This document shows, one piece after another, positions 9,574 through 19,249 of a DNA stretch of 64,000 bases; position 1 is the stretch's first letter, and each line of letters opens with the position of its first letter. The notes under the pieces are model-generated. The model saw only the letters and a list, made by a program, of their open reading frames with translations, did no database searches and had not been told where the DNA came from. This DNA is from Deinococcus sp. LM3 (GTDB taxonomy: Bacteria; Deinococcota; Deinococci; Deinococcales; Deinococcaceae): NCBI RefSeq assembly GCF_002017875.1, contig NZ_MUFV01000005.1:62001-126000 (forward strand), in the 5' to 3' direction. The position numbers and the translations under genes are program-made.

Positions 9574-9775
9574 GGGGGCTCCCGGTTGACGCGAAGGATG
9601 CGACATTGTCCAGGGCCAGTTCTGACTTAACAGTCACATGGCCTCGTAGCTAAGGTCTTCATGTTTCATGCTTTCCCTGTAAGCGGCGTCCATACCGGCC
9701 TATGCACGACAGCAGGTCCACGTCCGCCTCCACCGCCCGGCGCAGCACCTTGCCCCACAGGCCCGACTCGTAGTG

Positions 9776-9911
9776 ATACGGACTCGGATTGAATGGGCTG
9801 CAAAGCCCGTTCAATCCGAGCGGATGCGAGCAGGAGAGAAACGGGTTCTGGACGTGGCGCCAGCAATCCGGTGAAGTTCCGGATTGTTGGCGAAACAAAC
9901 GGAATCCGTAT
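9776..9911 (+). repeat. MITE-like interspersed repeat, copy A
   Basis: A 136-bp element bounded by inverted ends ATACGGACTCGG and CGGAATCCGTAT. It contains an internal hairpin near 9788-9817 (GGATTGAA... with its complement) and a second near 9863-9887 around AATCCGG. Close copies lie at 15411-15545 (inverted) and 33515-33649, and a diverged one at 30508-30638. This resembles the small non-coding repeats of Deinococcus genomes. It sits 15 bases beyond the truncated helicase gene. Confidence 0.8.
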
Positions 9912-9926
9912 GAGTCTGCAGCAGGC

Positions 9927-10982
9927 TCATGCCGTACTCGTGCAGGCGACCCTTTCCGTCATGCGCCGCACCTCACCGTCCGCCGCGCCGGGCGCCGCCT
10001 CGATGCCGTCACTGAACGCCGAGGCCAACTCCACGTGCGAGGCCGGGCAGCGGAACGTCACGGTCAGCGGGAGGGTCACCGCGTCGAACACCTGCGCCGC
10101 CCGGTCGAGTCCGCCCCGGTCCGCGCCGCTGAACCCGTAGATCGCCTGGGAGTCATCACCCACGAACACCACGCGCCCCCGGCGACCCACGACGTGCCGG
10201 ACCAGCCGGTGCTGAAGGCGGGAGAAGTCCTGCGCTTCATCCACGAGTGCCACGTCCAGGGACTCGAAGCCGTACCCCAACTTCAGCGGGAGGTACAGCA
10301 TGTCGTCGTAATCGAAGTGACCCCGCTCGCGGAAATCTGCGAGCGCCCGGTCCTGCACCGCCCGCACCGCACCGACCACGTCCAGGCTGTCCGGGAATTC
10401 GAACTCCTGCTCCGCCGCGAGAGAGAGGACGGCCTCGGCCGAGTTGGCGATGTGCACCATCGACAGACGCACCAGGGTCATCAGGGATTTCGCCACGCCG
10501 CGCGAGTACACGCCCGCTTCCTTGAGAACCGACTTCACGATGTTCAGTCGCTTCCACTCCACGAAGGTCGCCTGCACCGGGCAGTGCTCCTTCACGAGTC
10601 GCCGACCGAACGCATGGAAGGTGGACACCTGCACGTCCCTCGGGAGGGCGCCGCGTAACTCCTGCGCGATCGACCGGTTGAGTGCGAACGCCCCGACATC
10701 CAACCCGCCCGGCAACACCTGCGCGACCGTCCGCAGGACCGTCGACTTCCCACTCCCCGCCGTCGCGACGACCATCACGTTCCGCGCCGAATTGACGACG
10801 TGATGAATGACGTTGAGTTGCTGCGGCGTGAACCGACCCAGCGCCACGCGGACCTGCTCCGCGTCCACCCCCGGACGAAGTGAGCGAACCACGGCGCCCG
10901 GATCGAACGTCACCCCACCCAACACGCCCGCGTGAATGTCACCCACCCCGAACAGCGCTCCCGGTTCCACGATTCCTGTCAT
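9927..10982 (-). pseudogene. UvrD/Rep-type helicase, C-terminally truncated
   Basis: The N-terminal half of a superfamily 1A DNA helicase. Visible motifs are the Q-motif (FTPQQLNVI), Walker A ATAGSGKST, motif Ia region STFHAFG, Walker B VDEAQDF, motif III GDDSQAIYGF and motif IV region VTFRCP. Motifs V and VI and the 2B domain are absent. The frame stops after about 351 residues, 15 bases before repeat A at 9776-9911, while family members usually run to 500 residues or more. The ATG at 10982 starts the conserved region. The upstream extension is an artefact of GC-rich DNA. Truncation linked to repeat insertion or deletion is inference. A stretch past the repeat (9659-9774) could be coding debris. 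Confidence 0.65.
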
Positions 10983-11860
10983 GCCCCCCCCCGGCCGCGC
11001 GAAGCGCGGTGACTGGTCGGGTGATCTTCCACGTCCCCCCGCTCCGCCGCAGAGCCCATGCCAGGAACGCACGTTCCTCAGTTCCGCCGCAGACCCCAGA
11101 GCAGACCACCCGCCTTGCCCCCCCAGGTCACCCGCGCCACCGGACACCAACCGCCCACCGCAGACCTCACCCGGAAGTGCCCGCCGCTCACACCACCCGC
11201 CGCGCCGCGCCGACCCCCACACCCACCCGCGCCGCACCCCGGAAGACCCACGTACCCCACTGCGAGAGCTCCTGCCAAAGCACCCCACAGACCCGGCCAG
11301 GACGGGGCAAGATGACCTGCCAGCGCCCAGGAGGCCCAGAAGTTCCCAGGTACCCTTACTCTCCGAGAGATTCAGGCTTTATACGAGAAGATGGGAGGGT
11401 AGCCGCCCCGCCCCTCAATCTAATGTCTTAAAACAGGGTGGGTAGGGCATCTAATATACGAGCGTGGGGATTGGCCGGTCCTGGCACAGATGGGCCGGAA
11501 GTGCCCTGGTCACCCGTGTTCCCAACCCGCGATCTGGCACGTTCCGACGCCTAACCCAGGGAGGTCGTCAGACGATTGGCCGAGTCCGGAATGCGCCTTC
11601 GGAGGACGTGTCGGACTACTCCGGCTGACCTCGTTCCGGTCTCCTGCCGCGCCGTCATCTGCGGGTGTCCGAGCAACCTGAACCACTCCGCTGCGACGCC
11701 GGATCAAAGCGCGCTGGATCAGGTCAGTCTGGGCAACGTATCTATCCTGAATGTGCAGGTTCACAGGTGTCCGTCCAGGGTCACTCATCCCCGTATCCCG
11801 AACCACTATCTGGCACCCCTGACTGTCGAGAACACAACGTCGGCACACGCAGGTTTGCCG

Positions 11861-12237
11861 AGGGTAGAAGGCACCTTCGAGGAACGTTCCGGATCACTCT
11901 GACGCACGCCTGATAGTGCTGTTCCGACGCCGGGTGTTGCCGCTGTTTTCGTGGGTCGCGCGGACCTCGAATCCGCACGTCCGAAACCCTGCATTTCAGA
12001 CCTCTGATTGGCTTCTTCGCCGTCCTGTCTGCGCGTGTACCCAGAACGTTCTGCGCTCCGTATTCCGGAGTCGTTTCACGCAGATTGACCAAGGGTAGAA
12101 CGCACTTCCGGGGAACGCGCCGCATCACTCTGACGCTCGCCGGATCTATGGTTCCGAAGCCGGGTGTCGCCGTTGTTTTCGTGAGTCGTGCCGACTCTGA
12201 ATCCGCACGTTTACCACCCTGCATTCCTGATACCTGA
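11861..12237. repeat. Pair of imperfect ~147-bp direct repeats
   Basis: Copy one spans about 11861-12007 and copy two about 12092-12237. They align along their length with scattered differences, and the 84-base spacer between them is unlike the repeats. Confidence 0.6.
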
Positions 12238-13119
12238 ATCTTTCCAGAACCAGGCTGTCAGCTGTCACGACGGGCGTGGCTGCCGAGTGGATGATCCGGG
12301 TGCCGGATTGACTGCCCTGCACTGGCAGATGCGCGCCTCCGTGGGGACACGCATCGTCTGCCTTGGTAGTTGCTTTGGTAGTGGTCACGGTACGCCCAGC
12401 GACCACCCCGGAGAGGTCATCATTCGCCACGCGGGGGCATTCCATGTCTGGACGAAATCGAGTGCCTGACCCTCTCGCCGTCCGCGCGGAACATCAGCGT
12501 TGATCGTTACGCCATATGTCCATCGTCAGGGCAGGTGGCACGCCCAGAACTGGACAGCTCAGGCGACTGTGAACCCGCCTGGACGGCACGCCCAGACTCC
12601 CCAACGGGTGAGCGGAGCAGCTGCACATCCGGCGCACGTCATGACGGTTCAGCGGCCCCCCGATCTCGCCGCGTAGGGGACCGCAACAATCAACCGGAAC
12701 GGTCCATGAGCGACCGCTCCGATGGTGTGCCCACCCTGACCAGGGTCGCAGTGTGACGGTGCGTCCGGGGCGAGTGGAGCAGGTGAAGATCAGGCTCGTT
12801 TCCGACTCGCTTCGCACGCCGAAGTTGAGCCGGCCGATCACGTTCATCCGGGTCTGGTTGACCTCGTCCATTGAGCCGCCGCGACTGCCGGAGATGAACA
12901 CGTCCTCTGGTTCTCTGAATTGCCGATACAGCCCAGCGCGGTCGGCGTCAATGCACAGCTGCTCTGGCCGTTCGGTGCGCCTGTCAAACCCGAACTCCAG
13001 GAGAACCGAGCAGACCAGTCCCGCTGCCAGAAATCAGGGTGGCGACCAGGGGTGCATGGACGGGGAATGTGATGGGCTCATGGGGTCTGCACCCCTTCTG
13101 TCGGAAGGGCGCAACAGAA

Positions 13120-13148
13120 GCCCGGAGGCGCGATCTGCACCTCCGGGC
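13120..13148 (-). terminator. 9-bp stem hairpin downstream of minus-strand plasmid genes
   Basis: GCCCGGAGG at 13120-13128 pairs with CCTCCGGGC at 13140-13148, about 30 bases past the stop of the gene ending at 13177. It probably terminates that transcript. Confidence 0.5.
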
Positions 13149-13176
13149 AGGACGGTCTGACAGGCGCTCCAGGTGA

Positions 13177-14493
13177 TCAAGGAGACGGGAGGGCACGCCA
13201 CCACTCGCTCAGGATGACCTGCCCCTTGAGGCCTTCTTCCTCCCGCATGATCTTCTCGATGGTCGGGACGCGGTTGTGATTGGCCGTTCCCCAGATGGTC
13301 TGCAGGTAGTCTTGCTGCCCGAAACTTTCGAACTTCGACTGCACGTGTTCCAGCTTGTAACTGCCGCTGTCGTACTCGAATGCGATGGGTCCGTAGGGGC
13401 TCTGGAACACCGCGTCCGGATCATCCCGCGCGACGCGCTTGCGAGTATTCACCATGAATTTCTCGTCGGCCGGGACGTTCATGATGCGGCGCATCTCGCC
13501 TGTTCCGGCGTAATGGGCGAGGACGTTATCGTCCACGCGCTGAAGGGCCGCGCCTATAAGGTAGAAGCGCGTCTTGATTTCCAGGCTGACGCGACCGTGG
13601 ACGGGACGCATGATCGCCTCGACGTACCGGACGTTCTTCAGGTCGTTCGGTGACAGGAAGTAGTGCCGGCGCAGCTGCTCGGCACTGATGACGCGGTCCA
13701 CCTGGAGGTCTGTTTTGAACTGCTCGATGCGGTCGGCGCGGCGCTCTCCCAGGAGGGTGAGCGTCTGCTCCGGGAACAGGCCAGGGTGCTTCCGGACGAA
13801 CATGTCCCGGATGATGGGCGTGAGGGCGGGACCGGCGTACTCTTCGGAACTGCCCGGGTTGAAGGTGGTGAGCTGGGCGCGCTCACCGCTGCCGCCGCCG
13901 GGCAGGTACGAGATGACGGTGAGCATGGAAGCGTGCGTCTGCGCCAGACCCTGCCCGCGGGACGGAGAAGGCGTGAACAGGATCACGCGGAACCGGTGGG
14001 CGAGCGCGGAGGATTTCAGGCGTGTGACGAGACGCTCGGTGGTGGTTCGGCTGAGGCCTCCGCCGGTGATGGCACCGCCGACAAGCGCGGCGCCCTGGGG
14101 GGTGATCATCGGGGACAGGTTCAGATTCCCGATGAACGGTTTCAGGACTGCTCTGGTGTCGTCGTCTACCGGGAGGTACCCGTAGTCCTCCATGCACAGG
14201 CGCAGGTACGCCCGGTCGAGGTGGCGCTGCGGCGCGACGTTCGTTCCCGCGGCGTTCCGGAAGAGCACCTGACGGCCGGTGAGGGAGAGCAGGTGCAGCG
14301 TGCCGATCACGGTTCGGACAGACACGAGAACACCCGCTTTGAGGAGGTCCTGGTACCTCGGGCAACGCAGGCGGGCTTCCCGTTCCGTCCACGCACCCTC
14401 GTAGTCGTAAAGGTCTTCGAGTGCCTTGCGCTCGTCGGGCGTGAAGGCCAGCGAGACGCTGAGCCGGTTGATGGCGGCGGGGATTTTTCCCAT
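13177..14493 (-). CDS. Replication-relaxation-like plasmid protein
   Basis: A 438-residue protein. The N-terminus (about 1-90) looks like a helix-turn-helix module, including a LYDYEGAWTEREARLRCP stretch. The C-terminal part contains FEYDSGSYKLEHVQSKFESF at about 375-395, similar in pattern to the nuclease-like motif of replication-relaxation family proteins (an acidic E-D pair followed by K). That assignment is tentative. The ATG at 14493 has GAGGAG eight bases upstream. It is the distal gene of a two-gene unit with the 14560-15207 gene and lies near the rep-like gene, which supports a plasmid maintenance or transfer role. Confidence 0.55.
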   Translation of the reverse strand: MGKIPAAINRLSVSLAFTPDERKALEDLYDYEGAWTEREARLRCPRYQDLLKAGVLVSVRTVIGTLHLLSLTGRQVLFRNAAGTNVAPQRHLDRAYLRLCMEDYGYLPVDDDTRAVLKPFIGNLNLSPMITPQGAALVGGAITGGGLSRTTTERLVTRLKSSALAHRFRVILFTPSPSRGQGLAQTHASMLTVISYLPGGGSGERAQLTTFNPGSSEEYAGPALTPIIRDMFVRKHPGLFPEQTLTLLGERRADRIEQFKTDLQVDRVISAEQLRRHYFLSPNDLKNVRYVEAIMRPVHGRVSLEIKTRFYLIGAALQRVDDNVLAHYAGTGEMRRIMNVPADEKFMVNTRKRVARDDPDAVFQSPYGPIAFEYDSGSYKLEHVQSKFESFGQQDYLQTIWGTANHNRVPTIEKIMREEEGLKGQVILSEWWRALPSP

Positions 14494-14559
14494 GGGTCTG
14501 ACTCCTCATGGCGCGCGGGAGGCCTCACAGGGACCTCCCGCGTACCTCGTTGACGGTGG

Positions 14560-15207
14560 TTACTTGCTGGTCGTGGGCGTATCTTTGGGGGCCTTCTCCG
14601 ACCTGGCAGTTCCGGACTTCTGATCGGCTTTCGAGCTGGTGTTTGACGTGGCTTTCCGCTTGGGTTTCGGCTTGGGTTTGCGGGCGGATGCGGCGGCCGT
14701 GACGGTGCGTTCCGGCAGATTCTGCGTGGCCGCCATGCGGCGGATCGCAGCCAGTCGCGCGAAGTCCAGTTCACCCTTCATGATCTGCTCCTCGGTGACC
14801 TGCACAGGGCCGCCGCCACGGATCAGGGCGTAGGTACTTTCAGTGGTCTGCTGAGCCAGCCAGGCGTGAACCTGCGGCGTGTCCAGAATCAGTTCCTCAT
14901 GGCCTTCGAAATCGAGTTCCTCGCCGTTCGCGTCGACGTACGGGAGGCTGAATTCTTCGATGATCGTGGCGGCCTGAATGACGCCTTCGTGAATGGCGCG
15001 GCTGAACTCCGTGATGGGTTTCAGGCGCTGCTGGGTGGGGATGGCGCCGAGCAGCTCACTCCAGCGGACGAGCGTAGGCGTGACAGGCGGCGGAGCGTCA
15101 CCGGACGCGGGGCTGGGTGGCGCGCCGAGTTGATCGAGTGCGGACGCGATCTCGCCGGGCTGGAAGTCTGGGCCGGTGGGGGGTTCCTGGAGAGGGGTAT
15201 GGGACAT
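14560..15207 (-). CDS. Acidic protein with Lys-rich tail, unknown function
   Basis: A 215-residue protein with a Pro-rich N-terminus (about 1-45), an acidic helical centre (50-140) and a very Lys/Ser/Thr-rich tail (about 165-215) with KPKPKPKRK, suggesting nucleic acid contact through a disordered tail. AGGAGG sits 11 bases before ATG 15207, giving good start support. It is followed after 66 bases by the replication-relaxation-like gene. Upstream DNA is AT-rich (GTTAAGATTTTTATAAC near 15288), a likely promoter. The family is not recognised. Confidence 0.6.
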   Translation of the reverse strand: MSHTPLQEPPTGPDFQPGEIASALDQLGAPPSPASGDAPPPVTPTLVRWSELLGAIPTQQRLKPITEFSRAIHEGVIQAATIIEEFSLPYVDANGEELDFEGHEELILDTPQVHAWLAQQTTESTYALIRGGGPVQVTEEQIMKGELDFARLAAIRRMAATQNLPERTVTAAASARKPKPKPKRKATSNTSSKADQKSGTARSEKAPKDTPTTSK

Positions 15208-15410
15208 AGTGGTGACCTCCTTTGACGTTTGGGAGCCATCTGGCGCCTTGGTCTCAGTGTGTGTGCACGTTGGGTTTATGAGTTCTAAGTTAAGATTTTT
15301 ATAACACCACGCCCAATTGGGAATCCCCTATTCAGGCCACCTCATCAGACAGGCGACGTCACGTGCAGGACAACCTAAAACCCTCCGCCAGCGCCGGGCA
15401 AATGCACCTC
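15208..15410. other. AT-rich intergenic region
   Basis: Holds the likely promoter of the 14560-15207 gene. The AT-rich tract at 15283-15305 stands out against GC-rich surroundings. No gene is seen. The region continues as repeat copy B to 15545. Confidence 0.4.
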
Positions 15411-15545
15411 GTACGGATTCCGTTTGTTTCGCCAACAATCCGGAACTTCACCGGATTGCCGGCTTCACTTCCGGAACCCGTTTTTCTCCCACTCGCTTCG
15501 CTCGGATTGGACGGGCTTTGCAGCCCATTCAATCGGAGTCGGTAT
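15411..15545 (-). repeat. MITE-like interspersed repeat, copy B
   Basis: An inverted copy of the 9776-9911 element, about 135 bp, with ends GTACGGATTCCG and CGGAGTCGGTAT (one or two mismatches to the other copies). It lies between the plasmid operon and the 3' end of the rep-like gene. Confidence 0.8.
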
Positions 15546-15599
15546 CAGACAAGCGTTGCAGCCGCTATTGGTCACAGACACACAGCGAACCGGTCAGGA

Positions 15600-17222
15600 T
15601 CAGTCGTCCGCCACCTGCTGGGGGGTGAAGGTGTACTTGACGTGGCTGGTGCTGAACTTCGCGATTCTCATGCTCTCGCCACTGTCGAGGTAGACGGTCG
15701 GGCCGTCGATACGCTCAATGCGGACCAGGGTGCCGCTCGCCTTGTGCCGCCAGATCTTCCCGGCCGCCAGGGCGCCCTCGGCCTCGATGGCCGCGTCGAC
15801 CGGCGCGTCCGCCTGGACCGGGGCGGGGCGGGCACCTTCATTCTTCACGTCGTACGCGTGACCCAGGGCCGGCTGCGGGGTCGGGGATCTCTGGCCGGAG
15901 AGGGCCTCGGCCGTGAAGGCCTTGCCGAGCAGGCGGTCCAGGGCGTAGTACCCGGCGTTCGGCATGCCGCCGGGAATGCGGGGGGCGTCGTGCGACGCGG
16001 CCTTCGCGGCGCGGTCCAGTTCGGCGTCCGTCAGGCGGGGCAGCAGATGGCGGTGCGTGCCGGGCAGGGCCAGCTGCTCACGCAGGTGCCCGAGGCGCTT
16101 GGCGCTGCTGGCCTGCATCAGGGCCCGCAGGACCTTCAGGCCCTCCGGATCCCGGGGGGGCCGCGCCTGCAGGTCCGCGAGTGGAATGGGTTCCAGAGCC
16201 AGGATCGCCCAGCCCTGGGCACCGGGGTTTTCCACAGGGGCCGCGGCGGCCGGCGGAACATCTTCAACACCTTCGGCTGTGCCTGATTCCCCGCCTTCCA
16301 TGCCAGACCCGACCAGTTGATCCAGGAGCAGGTCCTCGCCCTCTTCGGCGTCCGTGTCTTCAGGCAGGCCTTCAGTGGTTCCGCCGTCAGGCGAAAAGTC
16401 ATCATCCTGCGCCCTGACTGACTCAATCCAGTCAGGAATGATGGATGATTTTTTCTCTGTCTGAATCTCTGTCGGCTTCTCGGCAGGCATCTGTGCTGGA
16501 GTCTCTGTATATGTAATTGTCAAATCGGTAATTCCGTTATTACCGTCCCGGTAATCCGGTCTTTGACCGTTTGGTAATTCCGTTATTACCCTTTTGGTAG
16601 TTTGGTTATTATCAAAAGAGTAATAACCAGCTGCTCCGACTCCAGTTTCGCCGGCAGAGTTGGCCAGTTGAGCATCAACCTCATCAGAGGCTCTGGCGGC
16701 CTCATCAACCTGCGCTTTGCGACGGTTCCCAGAGGTGGGCTTGCTGCCCTTCTTGTGGATCAGTTCGCGCCTCGCTTTTGGCCTCACTCGGCCCGCTTGG
16801 CGTTCTTGCAGCGGCATCTGAAGTATCTGCTTCCACAATTCAGCGAATCGGTCCTCATTAATGCTGAAGTGGACGGTGGGGACCCCCGCATATTTTTTGA
16901 TTTTGAGCGTCACGATACCAAGGCTCTCCAAAGTCCGACGAGCACCAACCGCCTCCTTAGCTGTCAAACGGATCTCGGACCACCAAGCCTTGTCAGATTT
17001 CGCCAGCCAGAGCCGCCCCTCGTGCGATATCGTCAATCGGGTGTCATTGTCACCCCGATTCTTCCGGGGCAGCCGCCAATACATTATCTGGCTGAGCATC
17101 AATCCGGCTTTAAGGTCGCCCGCCATGTCGACGTAAAGCCTCTTAAAATCGATAGCATCATTCGTTGTGCGCTCCCAAGCTACGTAGGCTTGGAAGTCGG
17201 CAGTTGGTTCTATCGTGCTCAC
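15600..17222 (-). CDS. Rep-like plasmid replication initiator with internal iterons
   Basis: A 540-residue protein. The N-terminal third (about 20-130) has a winged-helix look (DLKAGLMLSQIMYWRLP, then a VGARRTLESLGIV recognition-helix region) typical of initiators that bind their own origin. A low-complexity, AT-rich middle (about 150-270) is followed by a Pro/Ala/Glu-rich linker and a small C-terminal domain. The DNA of the middle region carries four repeats with exact 23-bp spacing, as in initiators whose origin lies inside the rep gene. GTG 17222 is the first start in frame with a weak AGGGAA upstream. The partition genes lie 3.6 kb away. The role as initiator is inferred and no database match was run. 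Confidence 0.6.
   Translation of the reverse strand: MSTIEPTADFQAYVAWERTTNDAIDFKRLYVDMAGDLKAGLMLSQIMYWRLPRKNRGDNDTRLTISHEGRLWLAKSDKAWWSEIRLTAKEAVGARRTLESLGIVTLKIKKYAGVPTVHFSINEDRFAELWKQILQMPLQERQAGRVRPKARRELIHKKGSKPTSGNRRKAQVDEAARASDEVDAQLANSAGETGVGAAGYYSFDNNQTTKRVITELPNGQRPDYRDGNNGITDLTITYTETPAQMPAEKPTEIQTEKKSSIIPDWIESVRAQDDDFSPDGGTTEGLPEDTDAEEGEDLLLDQLVGSGMEGGESGTAEGVEDVPPAAAAPVENPGAQGWAILALEPIPLADLQARPPRDPEGLKVLRALMQASSAKRLGHLREQLALPGTHRHLLPRLTDAELDRAAKAASHDAPRIPGGMPNAGYYALDRLLGKAFTAEALSGQRSPTPQPALGHAYDVKNEGARPAPVQADAPVDAAIEAEGALAAGKIWRHKASGTLVRIERIDGPTVYLDSGESMRIAKFSTSHVKYTFTPQQVADD
16527..16618 (+). repeat. Four 23-bp iterons inside the rep-like gene, probable origin
   Basis: Units begin at 16527, 16550, 16573 and 16596, each starting GGTA(A/G)T. 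Units one and three share GGTAATTCCGTTATTACC exactly, and each is itself an imperfect palindrome (GGTAAT/ATTACC). The next stretch has GGTTATTA at 16604 pairing with TAATAACC at 16621-16628. The 23-bp period is not a multiple of three, so it does not come from a repeated peptide. The tract is clearly more AT-rich than its surroundings. Confidence 0.75.
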
Positions 17223-18123
17223 AGTTTGTTCCCTGGTGTGTGGCGGGTGGCAGCATCCACTGGTTCTGTGTTGAGCAGTGCCAGCAGAGTGCGTAGCCGA
17301 AGCAGCCGCCAGCTGCTATGTGAGCGGTCATGTATGTGACGAGCCCCCACCGGACGGGGTTCTACATGGTTATTCGCGGGCTCTGCTTTTTGCGTGAAGG
17401 ACCACTCCATAAGTTCAGAAAGTGCCGAAAAGCAAATCGTCAAAAATCTCGTCTGGGTGCGGAATAACGACATACGTATATGGTTGTGTGCGATTGGGTT
17501 TCAAGACAATTCTGAGTCAAGTAGGCTATAAAATTCCGTCCCTAAATATCGGACAGCTCCTGGCTCACATTGTCTTTTCCTCCGACTCTGCCTGCAAATC
17601 CAGGAGACAGGCCGCAATGCGGCTGATCTCACTGACGCGGCTCACATGAGATCCCGTCAACCACATGGGCCAGTCTTTTCAATCAGGCCGGTCAATAAAG
17701 AATGTGCCGACTATATCCCGAAACCGTAGATACGGATTGCCCCTCTGCAGGGGAACGCGAGTAGCACAGACCGGTTAGCCAAGAAAAACACTGACAGATT
17801 GTGAGCATAGACTCGCGGCTCAGTGTGAATCTGGGCCATGAAGTTGACAATCTCCAAATTTGTCAACGAACTCGATGGAAGCAGCAATACTCGTCAGTAC
17901 CCACGTGACGCCAAACGGACGGGTTTCCCACGCCTCACGGGCAGCCGCCAACAAGTTGTTCAGCCGGCTGGCGTCTGATCTGCTTCTGCCGCATTCAACG
18001 GCATCTGTGTTCCCGAATATCTCTTCTTAACTTCCTCCCTTCAAGAAAAGAAAGTGCAGAGATGCCGACAGTCGAGTCAGGTAGGTTCCTGAACTCTGAC
18101 ATGTGGGCAGAGCAGATCAGAAA
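17223..18123. other. About 0.9 kb without a supported gene
   Basis: The region upstream of the rep-like gene is less GC-rich than average. Short frames here lack ribosome sites and protein-like composition. It should hold the rep promoter and perhaps copy-control elements, but I found no clear DnaA box. Confidence 0.4.
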
Positions 18124-18125
18124 GG

Positions 18126-18880
18126 GTGCGGTTCAGGTGTGCTGATGGGTTTCCAAGTCAAGCGATTCCGGAAGAGCAGTCTCCGCGAGTCCTTCCTGCT
18201 GACTTTCGAGAAGCCGATCAGTGTCAGTCTGCGGAACTTCTCGTAGCCACTGCATCTGTTTGCGATTGGCGTGGTCGTGGCAGCTCATCAGATACGGTCG
18301 TGACCGCGTTTGTCGGTACATGTTGCTTCACATGAGTGCCCCAAACAGCGCAATCCGAAATCGTGTTTTTTAACGAATAGGAACTTTTTTGGGCTCTTTT
18401 TCTGCAGATTCCGGTGAAAAATCGCGAAAACGCTGTTCTGGCGGGCCTTCTAGGGCCACCTGACAGGAAGGATAGGAAAGGGGCTGCGGGATCCGTGGTG
18501 TGCAGGAGGGGTGCGGTTCAGGTGTGCTGATGGGTTTCCAAGTCAAGCGATTCCGGAAGAGCAGTCTCCGCGGGCCCTTCCCGCTGACTTTCGGGAAGCC
18601 GGTCAGTGTCAGTCTGCGGAACTTCTCGTAGCCACTGCATCTGTTTGCGATTCGCGCGGTCGTGGCAGCTCATCAGATACGATCGTGACCGCGTTTGTCA
18701 GTACATGATGCCTCACATGAGTGCCCCAAACAGCGCAATCCGAAGTCGTGTTTTTCGACAAAGATGCACTTTTTTGGGCTCTTTTTCTGCGAATTCCGGT
18801 GAAAAATCGCGAAAACGCTGTTCTGGCGGGTCTTCTAGGGCGGCCTTACAGGAAGGCCAGGAAGGGGGCGGCGGGAACTG
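18126..18880. repeat. Tandem duplication, two ~370-bp units with 385-bp period
   Basis: Unit one runs from 18126 to about 18495 and unit two from 18511 to about 18880, both starting GTGCGGTTCAGGTGTGCTGA and highly similar throughout. Both contain a T-rich block (TTTTTTGGGCTCTTTTTCTG) and GAAAAATCGCGAAAACGCTG. The short frame in each copy has no ribosome site and differs mainly by substitutions that do not favour coding. Nothing after it to 19208 looks like a gene. Confidence 0.75.
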
Positions 18881-19208
18881 TGGGGGGGTCTTGGGTGCTG
18901 CTTAAGGAAAAGATTGAGTTGACACTAATATTCCTTAGTGTGAAATTTATCTCCTATGGACGGTCAGTTCGCTGCTGAGCCGGCACCCATCCACCGGACT
19001 GGAAACGCCTCACCTGAGATGGGCTCCCTTCCGTCCCAGTCAGGTTCGCAGTCCGCTCCACGTCCGAATTGCAGGTCCCACGGGGCCGGCTACAGCGTAA
19101 GCAGGATCTCAGCAATCCGTACCCCCATCAGGGGTTTTCCCGAACGAGTGGCATGAGCACTTCACCGGGTGCCGGTCCTCTCTCACCACATTGCCTCCAG
19201 ATCTTCCA

Positions 19209-19237
19209 TTCGCTGTTCGCGATTCGCGAACAGCGAA
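19209..19237. promoter_or_regulatory. Perfect 29-bp palindrome, probable operator
   Basis: TTCGCTGTTCGCGA at 19209-19222 is the exact complement of 19224-19237 around one central base. It directly abuts a TATACT -10-like box at 19238-19243 and lies 12 bases before the ATG of the HTH gene. Binding by that HTH protein would give autoregulation. Confidence 0.7.
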
Positions 19238-19249
19238 TATACTGAGACC

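Larger units (their letters stand above)
10983..13176. other. About 2.2 kb without supported genes; degenerate direct repeats
   Basis: No frame here looks like a real protein: the open frames are short, overlapping and Arg/Pro-rich. Within it, 11861-12007 and 12092-12237 are direct repeats of about 147 bp, offset by 231 bp, sharing AGGGTAGAA, ATCACTCTGACGC, TGTTTTCGTG and AATCCGCACGT. Fainter similarity continues upstream to about 11510. It may be decayed mobile or gene debris. Confidence 0.5.

Noticed and set aside
10983..11288. 102-codon N-terminal extension of the helicase
   Set aside because: It consists of Gly/Arg-rich low-complexity sequence, and the conserved region starts right at ATG 10982.
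10880..11431. Long Pro/Arg-rich plus-strand frames
   Set aside because: Low-complexity shadow frames opposite the truncated helicase and into the gene desert, without motifs.
16527..16628. Iterons as possible CRISPR repeats
   Set aside because: Period 23 with no spacers; they lie in a coding gene and no cas genes are present.
18126..18708. Similar short ORFs in both tandem repeat units
   Set aside because: Similarity is explained by the DNA duplication, and they have no ribosome site or protein-like features.
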